Source: Bacillus_BA songklensis (lineage in GTDB: Bacteria; Bacillota; Bacilli; Bacillales; Bacillaceae_H). From it: a stretch of DNA of 21,967 bases. Position 1 is the first letter of the stretch, and each line of letters opens with the position of its first letter. Below the pieces are notes generated by a model. That model did no database searches. It worked only from the letters and a program-made list of their open reading frames with translations, and was not told where the DNA came from. Location of the stretch: contig NZ_JBHRZT010000016.1 of NCBI RefSeq assembly GCF_042649685.1, positions 1 through 21,967 on the forward strand. Reading direction: 5' to 3'. The position numbers and the translations under genes were made by a program. This document shows positions 1 to 7,119 of this stretch, one piece after another.

Positions 1-95
1 TCTTTCATGATGAATTCAAGCTTTTCTTGAACAAAATCTTTTATCATATTTTCCAGTTGATTTGCGAAGTCTGAGTTGAGTATACTGTTACTCAT
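1..95 (-). CDS. IS256-family transposase, N-terminal fragment (runs off the window)
   Basis: Starts at ATG 95-93 on the minus strand behind AAAGGAGAT and stays open to the window edge (31 codons). It begins MSNSILNSDFANQLENMIKD, the N-terminus I associate with mutator-type (IS256-family) transposases of Bacillus. The DDE catalytic domain lies outside the window, so completeness cannot be judged. About 85 bases of leader separate the start from a sequence that looks like the element's terminus at 181-202. Recognition is by resemblance to family members from memory. Confidence 0.75.
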   Translation of the reverse strand, partial: MSNSILNSDFANQLENMIKDFVQEKLEFIMK

Positions 96-180
96 GAGGT
101 GGGGTATCTCCTTTCAGTTTTGTTTAGGCGCAAATCTGAGAATACCCTGCCTCTTTCTTTTTATCTAGTAGAAAAATTTG

Positions 181-202
181 CTTACACAAAATAATTTACT
201 TC
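181..202 (-). repeat. Probable terminal inverted repeat of the IS256-type element
   Basis: Read on the minus strand this is GAAGTAAATTATTTTGTGTA followed by AG. IS256-family ends typically begin with GA and contain a T-rich stretch followed by TGTGTAA. It lies just outside the transposase start, at the expected distance. The opposite end is beyond the window, so the repeat cannot be confirmed by its partner. Confidence 0.5.
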
Positions 203-274
203 ATCTTTACGAACGTTTTTAACTTCATAATTAAATTAATCTGCTCTGTCATAACTATATTTTTTATCATAAGT

Positions 275-466
275 TTATCCTTGCAAATCTAAGTTTTCTC
301 CTTTTGTATCAATTAGAGAGACTGCTTGAATAATTTCTTCTAAGAATTCTCCTTTTACCTTTCGTTTTGTCCATCTGCACTGTTAGCATTGAGTTGACGG
401 TAAGTATATCACTCCTGCTAATTTATCTTTAATCTCAACAGAATAATGATTTTCTTGTTTATTCAT
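275..466 (-). pseudogene. Small broken ORF downstream of clpP
   Basis: A strong ribosome site (AGGAGGGCAC, 480-471) precedes ATG 466. The frame reads 27 codons, starting MNKQENHYSVEIKDKLAGVI, to TAA at 385-383. It then continues open to a second TAA at 277-275 (EFLEEIIQAVSLIDTKGENL near its end). In another frame the sequence after codon 24 reads LNANSADGQNER and stops, which looks more protein-like than the in-frame tail. The start lies 18 bases after the clpP stop, so it could be co-transcribed. I do not recognise a family. It could be a genuine 27-residue peptide or a frameshifted small gene. Confidence 0.35.
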
Positions 467-484
467 AATAGTGCCCTCCTTCGC

Positions 485-1069
485 TTAAATCTGCTTTGTT
501 AGAATTCGGTCGATTAAACCATATTCTTTTGCAGAATCGGCATCCAGAAAATAATCACGATCTGTATCCCTTTCAATTTCTTTTACCGTTTTTCCTGTAT
601 GGTGGGCCAATAGCTTATTTAGTTGATTTCTCTTTCTTAGTATTCTTTTAGCACTAATATCAATATCAGTTGCTTGCCCCTTAGCCCCACCTAATGGTTG
701 ATGAATCATAATTTCACTATTGGGAAGGGAAAACCGTTTTCCTTGTTTACCACCAGCAAGTAAAAAAGCACCCATTGATGCAGCTATCCCAATGCACAAT
801 GTACTTACATCAGGACGAACTTGTTGCATGGTATCATAAATTCCCATTCCATCTGTGATCGATCCTCCTGGTGAATTAATGTAAATAATAATATCCTTTT
901 TGTCGTCCTCAGCTTGCAGGAACAATAATTGTGCTATGATACTACATGCAGTTCGGTTATTAATTTCTCCATTTAGCCAGATAATACGATCCTGTAAGAA
1001 CCGTGAATAGATATCATAAGCTCGCTCCCCTGTTCTTGTTTGTTCAAATACATATGGGACAAAGTCCAT
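485..1069 (-). CDS. clpP: ClpP-type ATP-dependent protease proteolytic subunit (paralogue)
   Basis: Encodes a 194-residue serine peptidase of the ClpP family (S14), which forms the tetradecameric barrel fed by Clp ATPases in the cytoplasm. The catalytic triad is visible: Ser98 in GIAASMGAFL, His123 in IMIHQPLGGA and Asp172 in DTDRDYF, at the same numbers as housekeeping Bacillus ClpP. The YINSPGGS oxyanion strand is at about residues 63-70. Length is normal and the start has GGAGGG six bases upstream. Compared with the B. subtilis ClpP sequence I remember, it diverges around residues 28-60 and in the C-terminal tail, so I take it as an extra copy. B. cereus-type genomes carry such second ClpPs. 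No Clp ATPase gene is adjacent. Confidence 0.93.
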   Translation of the reverse strand: MDFVPYVFEQTRTGERAYDIYSRFLQDRIIWLNGEINNRTACSIIAQLLFLQAEDDKKDIIIYINSPGGSITDGMGIYDTMQQVRPDVSTLCIGIAASMGAFLLAGGKQGKRFSLPNSEIMIHQPLGGAKGQATDIDISAKRILRKRNQLNKLLAHHTGKTVKEIERDTDRDYFLDADSAKEYGLIDRILTKQI

Positions 1070-1332
1070 TCCATTCCCTCCATTTTCTGAAATCTAATTA
1101 TTTTTATGTGAAAATTGGTTTACAACGGTAGCCACTTCATGATCAACTATGACTACTAATATATGCTTACCCTTTATTTTTAAGGATTTTTAAAATTGAG
1201 GCCTTAATAACAAAATGGTCATTTATGCTTTATATTACATTTTTGCAACTACATAATTAATTCTAAATTAACCACGCCATGTTCGTTGAACAAGTTGGAT
1301 ATCTTCATATTATCTTCATATGTTTCACCCCA

Positions 1333-1361
1333 ATAAAAAAAGCACCCGATTATTCGGATGC
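1333..1361 (-). terminator. Intrinsic terminator of the SET-domain operon
   Basis: On the minus strand GCATCCGA, loop ATAA, TCGGGTGC, then a run of seven T. The stem has one G-T pair. It overlaps the last codons and the stop of the small gene ending at 1350. Confidence 0.75.
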
Positions 1362-1562
1362 ATATTTAATGATTCCATGTAAATAAACGGAGTATTCTCG
1401 TTGTACACACTCTCTTAATTTGATTTTTCCTTCCCTTTCTAATTCCGTAACCAATTCTTCAATCTTATTTTCGTCTTCTTTAGTAGCCTTAGGAACTTCT
1501 ATTGAAAAAAAATTACCTCGACTGGCATTCTGAAAATTTTTTAAAAGTTTATCTTTATTCAT
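1350..1562 (-). CDS. Small charged hypothetical protein downstream of the SET gene
   Basis: A 70-residue, highly charged soluble protein beginning MNKDKLLKNFQNASRGNFFS and ending HGIIKYASE. I chose ATG 1562 because it follows AAAGGGG at a suitable distance. Starting further upstream at 1652 would overlap the SET gene in another frame. The gap to the SET stop is only 13 bases, so the two are probably translated from one transcript and end at the shared terminator. The middle (about residues 24-47) is a Glu/Lys-rich probable helix. I recognise no family. The pairing may mean a functional link such as substrate or partner of the methyltransferase, but that is only inference from adjacency. Confidence 0.65.
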   Translation of the reverse strand: MNKDKLLKNFQNASRGNFFSIEVPKATKEDENKIEELVTELEREGKIKLRECVQREYSVYLHGIIKYASE

Positions 1563-1575
1563 TGGGTCATCCCCT

Positions 1576-1989
1576 TTATCTACAATGGGTTTCATCTTTG
1601 CCATTATTAATTTCGTCCTTATTAAACCATAATGGATCTTTGTCATCAACATCGCCTTTATAGTTGATTATTATTTCTTCTCCTGCTTTTATATCTGTGT
1701 AAGCATAGAAGTCAAACGTGTAGTTCGCAAAGTTAATATCATAAGTGGCATTAGGCTTATACGAATGGTTAAACAGCATACCATATGCTAAAACAATCGC
1801 AGTGTGGTTTTTACCATACTCAAACACATAATCAGCAAGTATTGTTTTTTCTATAAAAACATGCTCCTTATTAGGGTAAGGAATGACCGGCGCCTCGTGT
1901 ATAAGTTCCCCTTTTACTATATCACGTGTCGCGAATACCCCTCTATTGAACTCCCCATTGCTGAGTGTGGAAGTCTTTATTTCAATCAT
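1576..1989 (-). CDS. SET-domain protein (putative protein-lysine methyltransferase)
   Basis: A 137-residue protein from ATG 1989 (AGGTGA six bases upstream; a GTG nine bases earlier is the alternative start). SET hallmarks appear in order: RGVFATRDIVKGELI near the N-terminus, the NHSYKPNATYD motif in the middle (NHSxxPN, S-adenosylmethionine pocket) and DIKAGEEIIINYKG near the C-terminus, carrying the family's catalytic Tyr. The length fits the short stand-alone bacterial SET proteins, which use S-adenosylmethionine to methylate lysines. The substrate is unknown here. It heads a two-gene operon with the 70-residue gene downstream. The acidic tail after residue 112 is not part of the SET core. 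Confidence 0.85.
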   Translation of the reverse strand: MIEIKTSTLSNGEFNRGVFATRDIVKGELIHEAPVIPYPNKEHVFIEKTILADYVFEYGKNHTAIVLAYGMLFNHSYKPNATYDINFANYTFDFYAYTDIKAGEEIIINYKGDVDDKDPLWFNKDEINNGKDETHCR

Positions 1990-2433
1990 GTCAGTCACCT
2001 ACGCATTCTTTTCTATGAAGCCCCTTATCTTCCTAAGTTTTCCAGTTGATAAGGATGAAAGCAACTGTTTTAACTCACCAATTCAAGAATCTGTGTTTAT
2101 TAAGAGCACCTTTGCGCTTGGGAAAGATAAAAGATCATTAATAAAAAGGATCCTAAGACAAGCTTACAGTGGGGAGGAAAAGAAGACACAGTTATTGAAT
2201 TGAAAGTAAGATAGCAAGGAAAAGAAGAAATAATTAAATTCAGTTACAACAAGTAATTATTTATAAGGGTGCTTGGACTTTATAAAGAAAGTAGTCCGAT
2301 TATAGAAATAGTATTAACTGAATACCATATAAAGTTCTGTTTGATTTGAATATGAATATTAGTTAAAGATACGTTAGTTATATTCCTTTCAGTGATCAAA
2401 TAAAGCGATTAAATAACAGGGGGAACAATTTAT
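1990..2433. other. Intergenic region between the SET operon and spoVS
   Basis: No convincing gene. A plus-strand frame is open from about 2017 to 2203 and contains protein-like text (ALGKDKRSLIKRILRQAY), but it has no ribosome site and its upstream part is antisense to the SET gene. It may be the tail of a lost gene. Bases 2210-2420 are AT-rich and should hold the spoVS promoter, which I cannot pin down. Confidence 0.4.
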
Positions 2434-2706
2434 ATGGATAATGTATTAAAAGTATCATCAAAATCAAATCCAAAGTCAGTTGCAGGTGCAATTGCAAGTG
2501 TATTCAGAGAAAGAGGTAATATAGAAATTCAAGCGATTGGAGCTGGTGCTTTAAATCAAGCGATTAAAGCCGTTGCGATTGCAAGAGGATTCGTAGCCCC
2601 TAGCGGTGTTGATCTCGTTTTTGTTCCTGCATTTGTAGATATTTTAATCAATGATGAAAAAAGAACAGCGATCAAATTAATTTTAGGTCCTAGAAAAAAG
2701 AGATAG
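2434..2706 (+). CDS. spoVS: SpoVS-like stage V sporulation protein S (paralogue)
   Basis: A 90-residue protein matching B. subtilis SpoVS almost along its whole length: LKVSSKSNPKSVAGAIA at the N-terminus, then GNIEIQAIGAGALNQAIKA and IARGFVAPSGVDLVFVPAF, ending TAIKLILGPRKKR. SpoVS is a small Alba-like fold protein that affects septation and spore coat assembly and can bind nucleic acid. Departures from the canonical protein cluster in residues 58-78 (VFVPAFVDILINDEKRT), and the basic tail RKKR is longer. A second, more conserved spoVS probably exists elsewhere in the genome. AGGGGGAA lies about ten bases before ATG. No operon partner. Confidence 0.9.
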   Translation: MDNVLKVSSKSNPKSVAGAIASVFRERGNIEIQAIGAGALNQAIKAVAIARGFVAPSGVDLVFVPAFVDILINDEKRTAIKLILGPRKKR

Positions 2707-2747
2707 ATTTGCGTTGAAACGACCAATATAAGAATTATTTGAAAAAC

Positions 2748-2775
2748 ATTCCCCTATTTGTAAACAATAGGGAAT
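2748..2775 (+). terminator. Hairpin downstream of spoVS
   Basis: ATTCCCCTATT and AATAGGGAAT form a stem with one bulged C around a seven-base loop, 41 bases after the spoVS stop. The following bases (CAATTGTGG) are not a T-tract, so it may protect the 3' end more than terminate. Confidence 0.45.
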
Positions 2776-3134
2776 CAATTGTGGAGTGCATGTAATTTGC
2801 TCCTCTTCTTGATTTATTAAGCTATAGGAGCAGTAATGTTCAAATAGAATCTGTGTGAATGTCAGAACTCATGGGTTAGTTGTTTATTTCATTTTGCTTA
2901 TTGGCACTTCGAAGAAGAAATCCTCAAAAAAGAAAGAAGTTGAAGTAAAATGTACAATGAATGATTTAAGATCTTTCTCTTGTTGAACTAAAGATGGTGT
3001 TAGTTGAATAAAATCAAACAGAAAGTACCTATCTGAATTTGAATGCAACATACTCACCTTGTATCTCTCATAGAATACAAGGCTTTTTTGATTGCTGTAA
3101 GACCAACTATGGTAGCTATAATCATTACTTTGAA
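2776..3134. other. Non-coding region with a terminator-like hairpin at 3057-3090
   Basis: No gene seen. CCTTGTAT and ATACAAGG (3057-3082) form an 8-bp stem followed by CTTTTTTG and ATTGC. This hairpin plus TTTTTTGATTGC also opens the dispersed repeat found at 10603 and 12357, so it may be a diverged fourth copy. What follows (TGTAAGACCAACTATGGTAG) matches the dif-like part poorly. Confidence 0.45.
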
Positions 3135-3335
3135 TTATGCTTTGCGAACGTTAGCAGCTTGTGCTCCACGTTGACCTTGTTCAATATCAAAAGTAACTTT
3201 TTGACCTTCGTCTAATGATTTGAAGCCTTCGCCTTGAATAGCACTGAAATGTACGAATACATCTTCTCCGCCTTCGCTTTCGATAAACCCGAAACCTTTG
3301 TCTGCATTAAACCATTTTACTGTACCTTGTGCCAT
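3135..3335 (-). CDS. csp: Cold-shock protein, CspD/CspB type
   Basis: A 66-residue single-domain CSD protein (OB fold), an RNA/ssDNA chaperone used during cold shock and stationary phase. RNP1 is KGFGFIE (about residues 13-19) and RNP2 is VFVHF (26-30), and the N-terminus is MAQGTVKWFN. The C-terminal part, EGQRGAQAANVRKA, is standard except for GAQ where relatives have GPQ. ATG 3335 follows a strong AGGAGG. A possible upstream extension of the frame lacks these signals. The leader from the likely promoter (3469-3498) is about 125 bases, as expected for cold-inducible csp mRNAs. Divergent from the ydjO-like gene, itself of a cold-inducible family. Confidence 0.95.
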   Translation of the reverse strand: MAQGTVKWFNADKGFGFIESEGGEDVFVHFSAIQGEGFKSLDEGQKVTFDIEQGQRGAQAANVRKA

Positions 3336-3349
3336 AATGTTTCCTCCTG

Positions 3350-3367
3350 TTGTGGAATATTCCACAA
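3350..3367. promoter_or_regulatory. Perfect 18-bp palindrome in the csp leader
   Basis: TTGTGGAATATTCCACAA reads the same on both strands and lies just upstream of the csp ribosome site. It could be an operator, or a leader hairpin next to the Shine-Dalgarno sequence. No known regulator site is recognised. Confidence 0.5.
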
Positions 3368-3468
3368 TTGTATTACTACCCTTGCCCAAACATAATATTT
3401 CAAGACGAAACCTTCTTTTTAAGACAGTTCTACTATCCATCCTATACCGAACAAAAATAATTACCTTC

Positions 3469-3498
3469 ATTATAACAGATTCACAAAGCCAATAGCAA
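3469..3498 (-). promoter_or_regulatory. Probable sigma-A promoter of csp
   Basis: Minus strand TTGCTA (3498-3493), 18 bases, TATAAT (3474-3469). It places transcription start near 3462, giving a leader of roughly 125 bases before the csp ATG. Confidence 0.55.
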
Positions 3499-3542
3499 TT
3501 AACAGAAAAGGTAGATTATTAATGATCTTTTGCTTGTTAAGG

Positions 3543-3548
3543 TATAAT
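3543..3548 (+). promoter_or_regulatory. Candidate -10 box of the ydjO-like gene
   Basis: A perfect TATAAT lies 25 bases upstream of ATG 3574. The -35 region (TAATGA or nearby) is poor. Confidence 0.35.
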
Positions 3549-3573
3549 AGATGGAAGGAGTAGTGATGTTGTC

Positions 3574-3774
3574 ATGTTTTATCGTAAAAAAAATGAAGAA
3601 CTATTACCTAAAGAACAAACAGAGGTTTGGGAATGTGAATCAGAAGATTGTATTGGTTGGATGAGAAAAGATTTCTCTTATGAGAATCATCAAAATTGCC
3701 CTTTATGCGGTCATAAAATGAGTGATGGAGAACGTCTTTTAGAAAAGTTACCGCCTAACTCCCATCGAAACTGA
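3574..3774 (+). CDS. ydjO: Cold-inducible YdjO-family small zinc-ribbon-like protein
   Basis: A 66-residue protein resembling B. subtilis YdjO (cold-inducible protein family) along its length: NEELLPKEQTEVWECESEDC, then CIGWMRKDFSYE and NCPLCGHKMSDGERLL. Four cysteines, C21, C26, C42 and C45, are arranged as two pairs and suggest a zinc ribbon. The exact biochemical role is not known. GGAAGGAG lies 13 bases before ATG, rather far, but no better in-frame start exists. Divergent from csp across about 240 bases, which fits joint cold response. Confidence 0.85.
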   Translation: MFYRKKNEELLPKEQTEVWECESEDCIGWMRKDFSYENHQNCPLCGHKMSDGERLLEKLPPNSHRN

Positions 3775-4090
3775 TTTATATCCAAGGCTTAGCTTATATA
3801 ACGATCTAATCTTTAATTGTAGGTATGTCTATAAAGTGATCATGAAACTTTCAATTTAGATTTTAAAAAGTCCTATCTGTTTCTTTAACTAAAAACAAGA
3901 TCATTACAAATTAATGTTTATTTATCTTTGCTATCTGCTTCAGCCATACCTTATAAATATTCTAATCAAACGCAACCATGTTATAGAACAAAAGCTCGGA
4001 CTATTTTAGCTTCCTGTAAGGTTCATTATAATATGAACTAAAAAATTGAATGAAGTATATAATTAAACTGAAGAAGAGGTAAAAACAGAA
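3775..4090. other. Intergenic region with a palindromic -10 region before the ParB-like gene
   Basis: No gene. At 4021-4038 GTTCAT and ATGAAC flank a TATAAT (4027-4032), a dyad overlapping a -10 box about 59 bases upstream of the ATG at 4091. This would allow repressor control. No clear -35 box. The rest is AT-rich with no structure that I can see. Confidence 0.4.
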
Positions 4091-4345
4091 ATGAACCCAA
4101 AAGGACCAGTAGGAACTGAAGATTTTATTTCACTTGAACAGATTATTGTAACGGAAAATTTTTTAAATTCAAGACCTAATCCTGAAAAAATACAGAAAGT
4201 TGTAAACTATTTAAAACGAACAGGCAATTTAGATGAGCCCATTACAGTTAATCGAGATACAAAGATTCTCACAGATGGTTACACACGCTATATTGTGGCT
4301 GAAAGGGTAAAAATGAATCTAATCCCTGTTGCGTACGAAAAATGA
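4091..4345 (+). CDS. Small ParB/Srx-fold protein
   Basis: An 84-residue protein consisting only of a ParB N-terminal-like (sulfiredoxin-fold) domain: ISLEQIIVTENFLNSRPNPE, then KIQKVVNYLKRTGNLDEPIT and ILTDGYTRYIVAERVKMNLI. The DGYTRYIVAE segment corresponds to the family's DGxHRxxAA nucleotide-binding motif. There is no helix-turn-helix or dimerisation domain, so it is not a partition ParB. Stand-alone members are of unknown function; some ParB-fold proteins bind nucleotides or act as nucleases. AAGAGGT precedes the ATG. Monocistronic. Confidence 0.7.
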   Translation: MNPKGPVGTEDFISLEQIIVTENFLNSRPNPEKIQKVVNYLKRTGNLDEPITVNRDTKILTDGYTRYIVAERVKMNLIPVAYEK

Positions 4346-4540
4346 TCAGGGAAAGCCTATATAGGCTTATAGAGGAATGGCTATTTTTCATCTAGGCGTT
4401 TACCTTTTTCAGAAAACGGACAAATTAATTAACCGATCCTGTATATCTAATAAAATAAAAAAATAATTTTCTCATTAAAAAAGGCTGCTGCTCAGTGGAA
4501 GTGATGGCCTTTTGCATTTAGGGATACGTCCATTTTTATA

Positions 4541-4569
4541 GGAAAAAATCCCCTTATAGAAGAGGATTG
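4541..4569 (-). terminator. Terminator of the bPH-domain gene
   Basis: Minus strand AATCCTCT, loop TCTATA, AGGGGATT with one mismatch, then TTTTTTCC. It lies about 40 bases after the stop at 4610. Confidence 0.65.
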
Positions 4570-4609
4570 ATTTTCGTTATGCTTTCACGGTATGTTCACT
4601 AATTCTGTC

Positions 4610-5064
4610 TCAAACTGCTCTAAAGACAGAATGTATATTGTACTCTGGAATGTTACGGATTTTTCGTTTTTTGCCTCCAAGCATTCCTTTCATTTGTAGA
4701 TACAAGATGCCGTTATTCATTACGGATGGACCCGTAAAGACATCAAAGTCTACATCTTTAATGTCTTTATACCCCACAATTTCTGTGTCTGCTCCACCGA
4801 ACAATCCGCCTTTCATAGTAATACAAATGAGATTATGTTCAGCCACAACAATAAAACCTGTTTTCGTTAGCTTAGGATCTGCTATATTAAACGAATAAAT
4901 CTTTTCATCTTTTTTTATCACTTTCTTTAGAGCTTTAAATGCAACCTCATAGTATGTACGCTCGGTTTTCGGAAACTCTTGCAAAATTTTTCCATTTCCT
5001 CTACTCTTACAGGGAACTCTAATACTCCAAACTGTTCATTTAACTTCGTAAACCTAGTATTCAT
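4610..5064 (-). pseudogene. bPH-domain protein (YokE-like), frameshifted near codon 27
   Basis: The intact 3' part encodes about 124 residues with a bacterial PH-like domain: DEKIYSFNIADPKLTKTGFI, then ITMKGGLFGGADTEIVGYKD and NNGILYLQMKGMLGGKKRKI. Its only local start would be TTG 4984 without a ribosome site. Upstream, ATG 5064 behind AAGGGG opens a different frame (MNTRFTKLNEQFGVLEFPVR VEEMEKF) that runs straight into the first at the A5T4 run 4983-4991. One extra A would join them as EEMEKILQEFPK, a 151-residue protein. So I call a one-base deletion in a homopolymer, either real decay or a sequencing error. Function of the family is unknown. Confidence 0.75.
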
Positions 5065-5218
5065 CCGTCCCACCCCTTTTCATTTATGAAAAAAGTTCCA
5101 TATATGAAAAATATATCAGACTCAAATGGAAATTTTTAAAAAATTAAAATAATTTATATTTTTGTTAGCTGCTTCAAGTAAAACAGAAAAAAGAGCAGTT
5201 GGCTAAACTAACTACTCT

Positions 5219-5368
5219 TTAATCAAGGTCCCTATTCTGTTGTGATGACGCTTTATGGTTAGACGCAGGTCCTTTTCCAAGTTTTGGTTTCCAATTTCCC
5301 AACTTGTTTTTCAAGTAATCCTTTAAAAAGTCACGTTTCTTTTTTCGCCTTTTATCACGGTTTTTCAC
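5219..5368 (-). CDS. Very basic 49-residue hypothetical protein (copy 1)
   Basis: GTG 5368 follows GGTGGTGA at a good distance and opens a 49-codon frame beginning (M)KNRDKRRKKKRDFLKDYLKN and ending SSQQNRDLD. The first 22 residues are dominated by Lys/Arg, then comes a GNWKPKLGKGP segment and a polar tail. The reading frame is supported by a second copy at 11233-11355 that keeps the ribosome site and 18 of the first 25 residues. I do not recognise the family. The charge suggests nucleic acid or membrane-surface binding, which is inference. It stands alone. Confidence 0.6.
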   Translation of the reverse strand: MKNRDKRRKKKRDFLKDYLKNKLGNWKPKLGKGPASNHKASSQQNRDLD

Positions 5369-5512
5369 GAAAAAGTCACCACCCTTACGTTACCGAATAG
5401 AGCCGGTTTACCTTTATTATAACTTTGTCAGCAGTTTTAACTATCCTTCTCCATTCCCATAATAGTTTCTCATAGATACATTTATTTAAAACTAAAGTAT
5501 GAGTGGATTTTG

Positions 5513-5604
5513 GATATGTAACAGCCATTGAATTCTACGAAATGTAACGCTGTTTGATTGCCACTAATTAGTGTTATGTTAACTAATTTTGTATAGAGTA
5601 TACA
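5513..5604 (+). repeat. Dispersed hairpin/dif-like repeat, copy A (most diverged)
   Basis: Begins TATGTAACAGCC, has a weak stem ACAGC/GCTGT, then TTTGATTGCC and the 28-base segment 5557-5584. The right arm is TTATGTTAACT, one base off the arm TTATGTAAACT in copies B and C. Left arm ATTGCCACTAA. Ends TATAGAGTATACAT. It lies directly downstream of the minus-strand AhpD-like gene. Confidence 0.6.
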
Positions 5605-5618
5605 TTCAAAAGGGGGAC

Positions 5619-6272
5619 TTATTCTCCATAGCTTTGAATCATATTCGCGATATGAGTATAAGCACCACCTGCTCGTAGAGCAGCTGCTACTAGAATAGCC
5701 TCCGAAATCTCTTCTTTTGTTGTTCCTGCTCTTTGAGCAGATTTTGTATGAACGTCAATGCAGTATGGACATTCCGTAGTATGGGCTACAGCAACAGCTA
5801 TTAACTCTTTTAGCTTTGCACTCAATTTTCCTTCTTTGGTCGCTGCTGTGCTAAAATTGTTAAATGCGCTAAAACCATCAGGGGCCCATTGTTTCAAATT
5901 GGCTAATTTTTTAAGGTTGGAACGGCGATAAAGGGTGTCATCTGCTTCTTGATCCAAAGCATTTTGCATATGAGTACTATGAGTAATTGCCCCTCCAGCC
6001 TCAAGAGCAGCTGTTACAAAAGCTGCTTCTACCAACTCTTCAAGGGAAGCACCTGCTGCTTTTGCATTACAGGTATGCACATCAATACAATAAGGACATT
6101 CAGTAGCGTGTGCCACAGCGACCGCAATGATTTCTTTCTCTTTCTTTGTAAGCACACCTTCTTCCATCACGGTACTGCTAAATTTTTGAAAAGCTTGTTG
6201 TTGTTCAGGAGCTAATTCTCCCAGCTTAGCAAGATGACGTAAGTTTTCCTTTTGATATAAGTTGTTTGCCAT
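5619..6272 (-). CDS. Tandem-duplicated carboxymuconolactone decarboxylase / AhpD-like protein
   Basis: A 217-residue protein made of two similar AhpD-like (CMD) domains, about residues 8-107 and 116-217. Each carries the redox motif TECPYCIDVH: Cys59/Cys62/His66 and Cys168/Cys171/His175. In AhpD-like enzymes this CxxC-His set supports alkylhydroperoxidase or disulfide-reductase activity; single-domain homologues are usually about 100-150 residues. Here both sites look intact. AAGGAAGAAG lies before ATG 6272. A decayed dsrE lies just upstream on the same strand, so the original operon was probably dsrE followed by this gene. Role: peroxide or thiol detoxification, by family inference. Confidence 0.88.
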   Translation of the reverse strand: MANNLYQKENLRHLAKLGELAPEQQQAFQKFSSTVMEEGVLTKKEKEIIAVAVAHATECPYCIDVHTCNAKAAGASLEELVEAAFVTAALEAGGAITHSTHMQNALDQEADDTLYRRSNLKKLANLKQWAPDGFSAFNNFSTAATKEGKLSAKLKELIAVAVAHTTECPYCIDVHTKSAQRAGTTKEEISEAILVAAALRAGGAYTHIANMIQSYGE

Positions 6273-6327
6273 AATTCTTCTTCCTTTCTTTAATAAGCTT
6301 AGAGTTAGTTTCCCCGATTCTCTTCCA

Positions 6328-6534
6328 TTACAGCGTAATAATTTGATAATCTTCTGCGATTAGATTTGCTATACTTGCATGACCTTCGTAGTCATTCGCT
6401 GAGTCAATACTTGCATTTTGAATGTCTTCTTTTACTCCGAAAGCCTCAGTGCAATATTCACAAGCCTCGATCACATCTAAAGCCTTGGCTTTTTGTATAA
6501 CAGGTTCATTGGATAGCTTGTGTCTTCAAAATGA
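6328..6534 (-). pseudogene. Truncated and frameshifted dsrE copy
   Basis: Nearly base-for-base similar to the 3' 60 percent of the intact dsrE gene at 7646-7996. It has EDT-like text up to TSYPMNLLYKK, then a one-base deletion in an A-run, then IEACEYCTEAFGVKEDIQNA and DYEGHASIANLIAEDYQIIT followed by TAA 6330-6328. Similarity stops abruptly at about 6534, so the start codon and first 50 or so residues are gone. This is a relic of an earlier duplication. The conserved CEYC motif survives in the relic. Confidence 0.88.
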
Positions 6535-6560
6535 CAACACTGAATGTTATTGTTGTATGG

Positions 6561-6600
6561 AGTGAAACAGAGTGAACGATTTACTCTGTTTCACTTTTTT
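6561..6600 (+). terminator. Strong plus-oriented terminator with no plus-strand gene upstream
   Basis: AGTGAAACAGAGT, loop of nine bases, ACTCTGTTTCACT, then TTTTTC: a perfect 13-bp stem. In the minus direction, from the DinB gene, no T-tract follows. It may cap an unannotated plus-strand transcript or act mainly as a 3' stem for the DinB mRNA. Confidence 0.7.
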
Positions 6601-6645
6601 CGTTTATTTCTTGATATTTCTGCTGTAAATATGTAGATTGTCGGG

Positions 6646-7119
6646 TTATTTAGAAGAAATAGATCGATACAATCGCTTAATCGTTTCAATATGTAATGCT
6701 TCATGGTAAAAGCTAAATAAAAATGTTTCACCAACTGTGTAAAACGTAATGCCTCCTCGGTTTGTAAATGGAGTTGGCAGTTTTTCATTCAAACGTCCTT
6801 GAAGAAAGTTTTTTATTCTCGTTTTTTGTTCCGTCAAGATCACGGCAATCTCTGTAAATGATGGCGGCGTTCCTTCCCATTCTGCCGGTTTCGTTCCGGC
6901 GGCGAAAAACTGCTCGTAATCTTTCGGAATGCCCATCTCTTCACCTAAAAGTCCAAAGACGAGCTTTTCCTGTACGAATGCAATGTGACCGAAGTTCCAG
7001 CGAATATTGTTGTTAAAACCTTTTGGAATGATATCCGAAATCTCTTCTGGAATTTTTTTTATCGTTTGCTCAGTTATTCCGCGCACTGTCTCCATATGTT
7101 GAATAATGGTTTGTTCCAA
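6646..7119 (-). CDS. DinB-like metal-dependent hydrolase / putative thiol transferase
   Basis: I place the start at TTG 7119, preceded by AAGGGGGAGGG, giving 157 residues (M-EQTIIQHMETVRGITEQTI). Starting at 7191 would add 24 residues over the ribosome site. A DinB-fold four-helix bundle is expected. The three metal-binding histidines are His45 (NFGHIAF), His139 (FYHEAL) and His143 (ALHIETI). Related Bacillus proteins include bacillithiol-dependent transferases, so it would fit a redox neighbourhood, but the substrate cannot be told. Length is typical. It is monocistronic. Confidence 0.85.
   Translation of the reverse strand: MEQTIIQHMETVRGITEQTIKKIPEEISDIIPKGFNNNIRWNFGHIAFVQEKLVFGLLGEEMGIPKDYEQFFAAGTKPAEWEGTPPSFTEIAVILTEQKTRIKNFLQGRLNEKLPTPFTNRGGITFYTVGETFLFSFYHEALHIETIKRLYRSISSK

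Noticed and set aside
1350..1652. 100-codon version of the small gene after the SET gene
   Set aside because: It would overlap the SET gene; the internal ATG 1562 has the ribosome site.
3298..3495. Plus-strand ORF of 65 codons opposite csp
   Set aside because: Antisense to a well-supported cold-shock gene and its leader; no ribosome site and no protein-like pattern.
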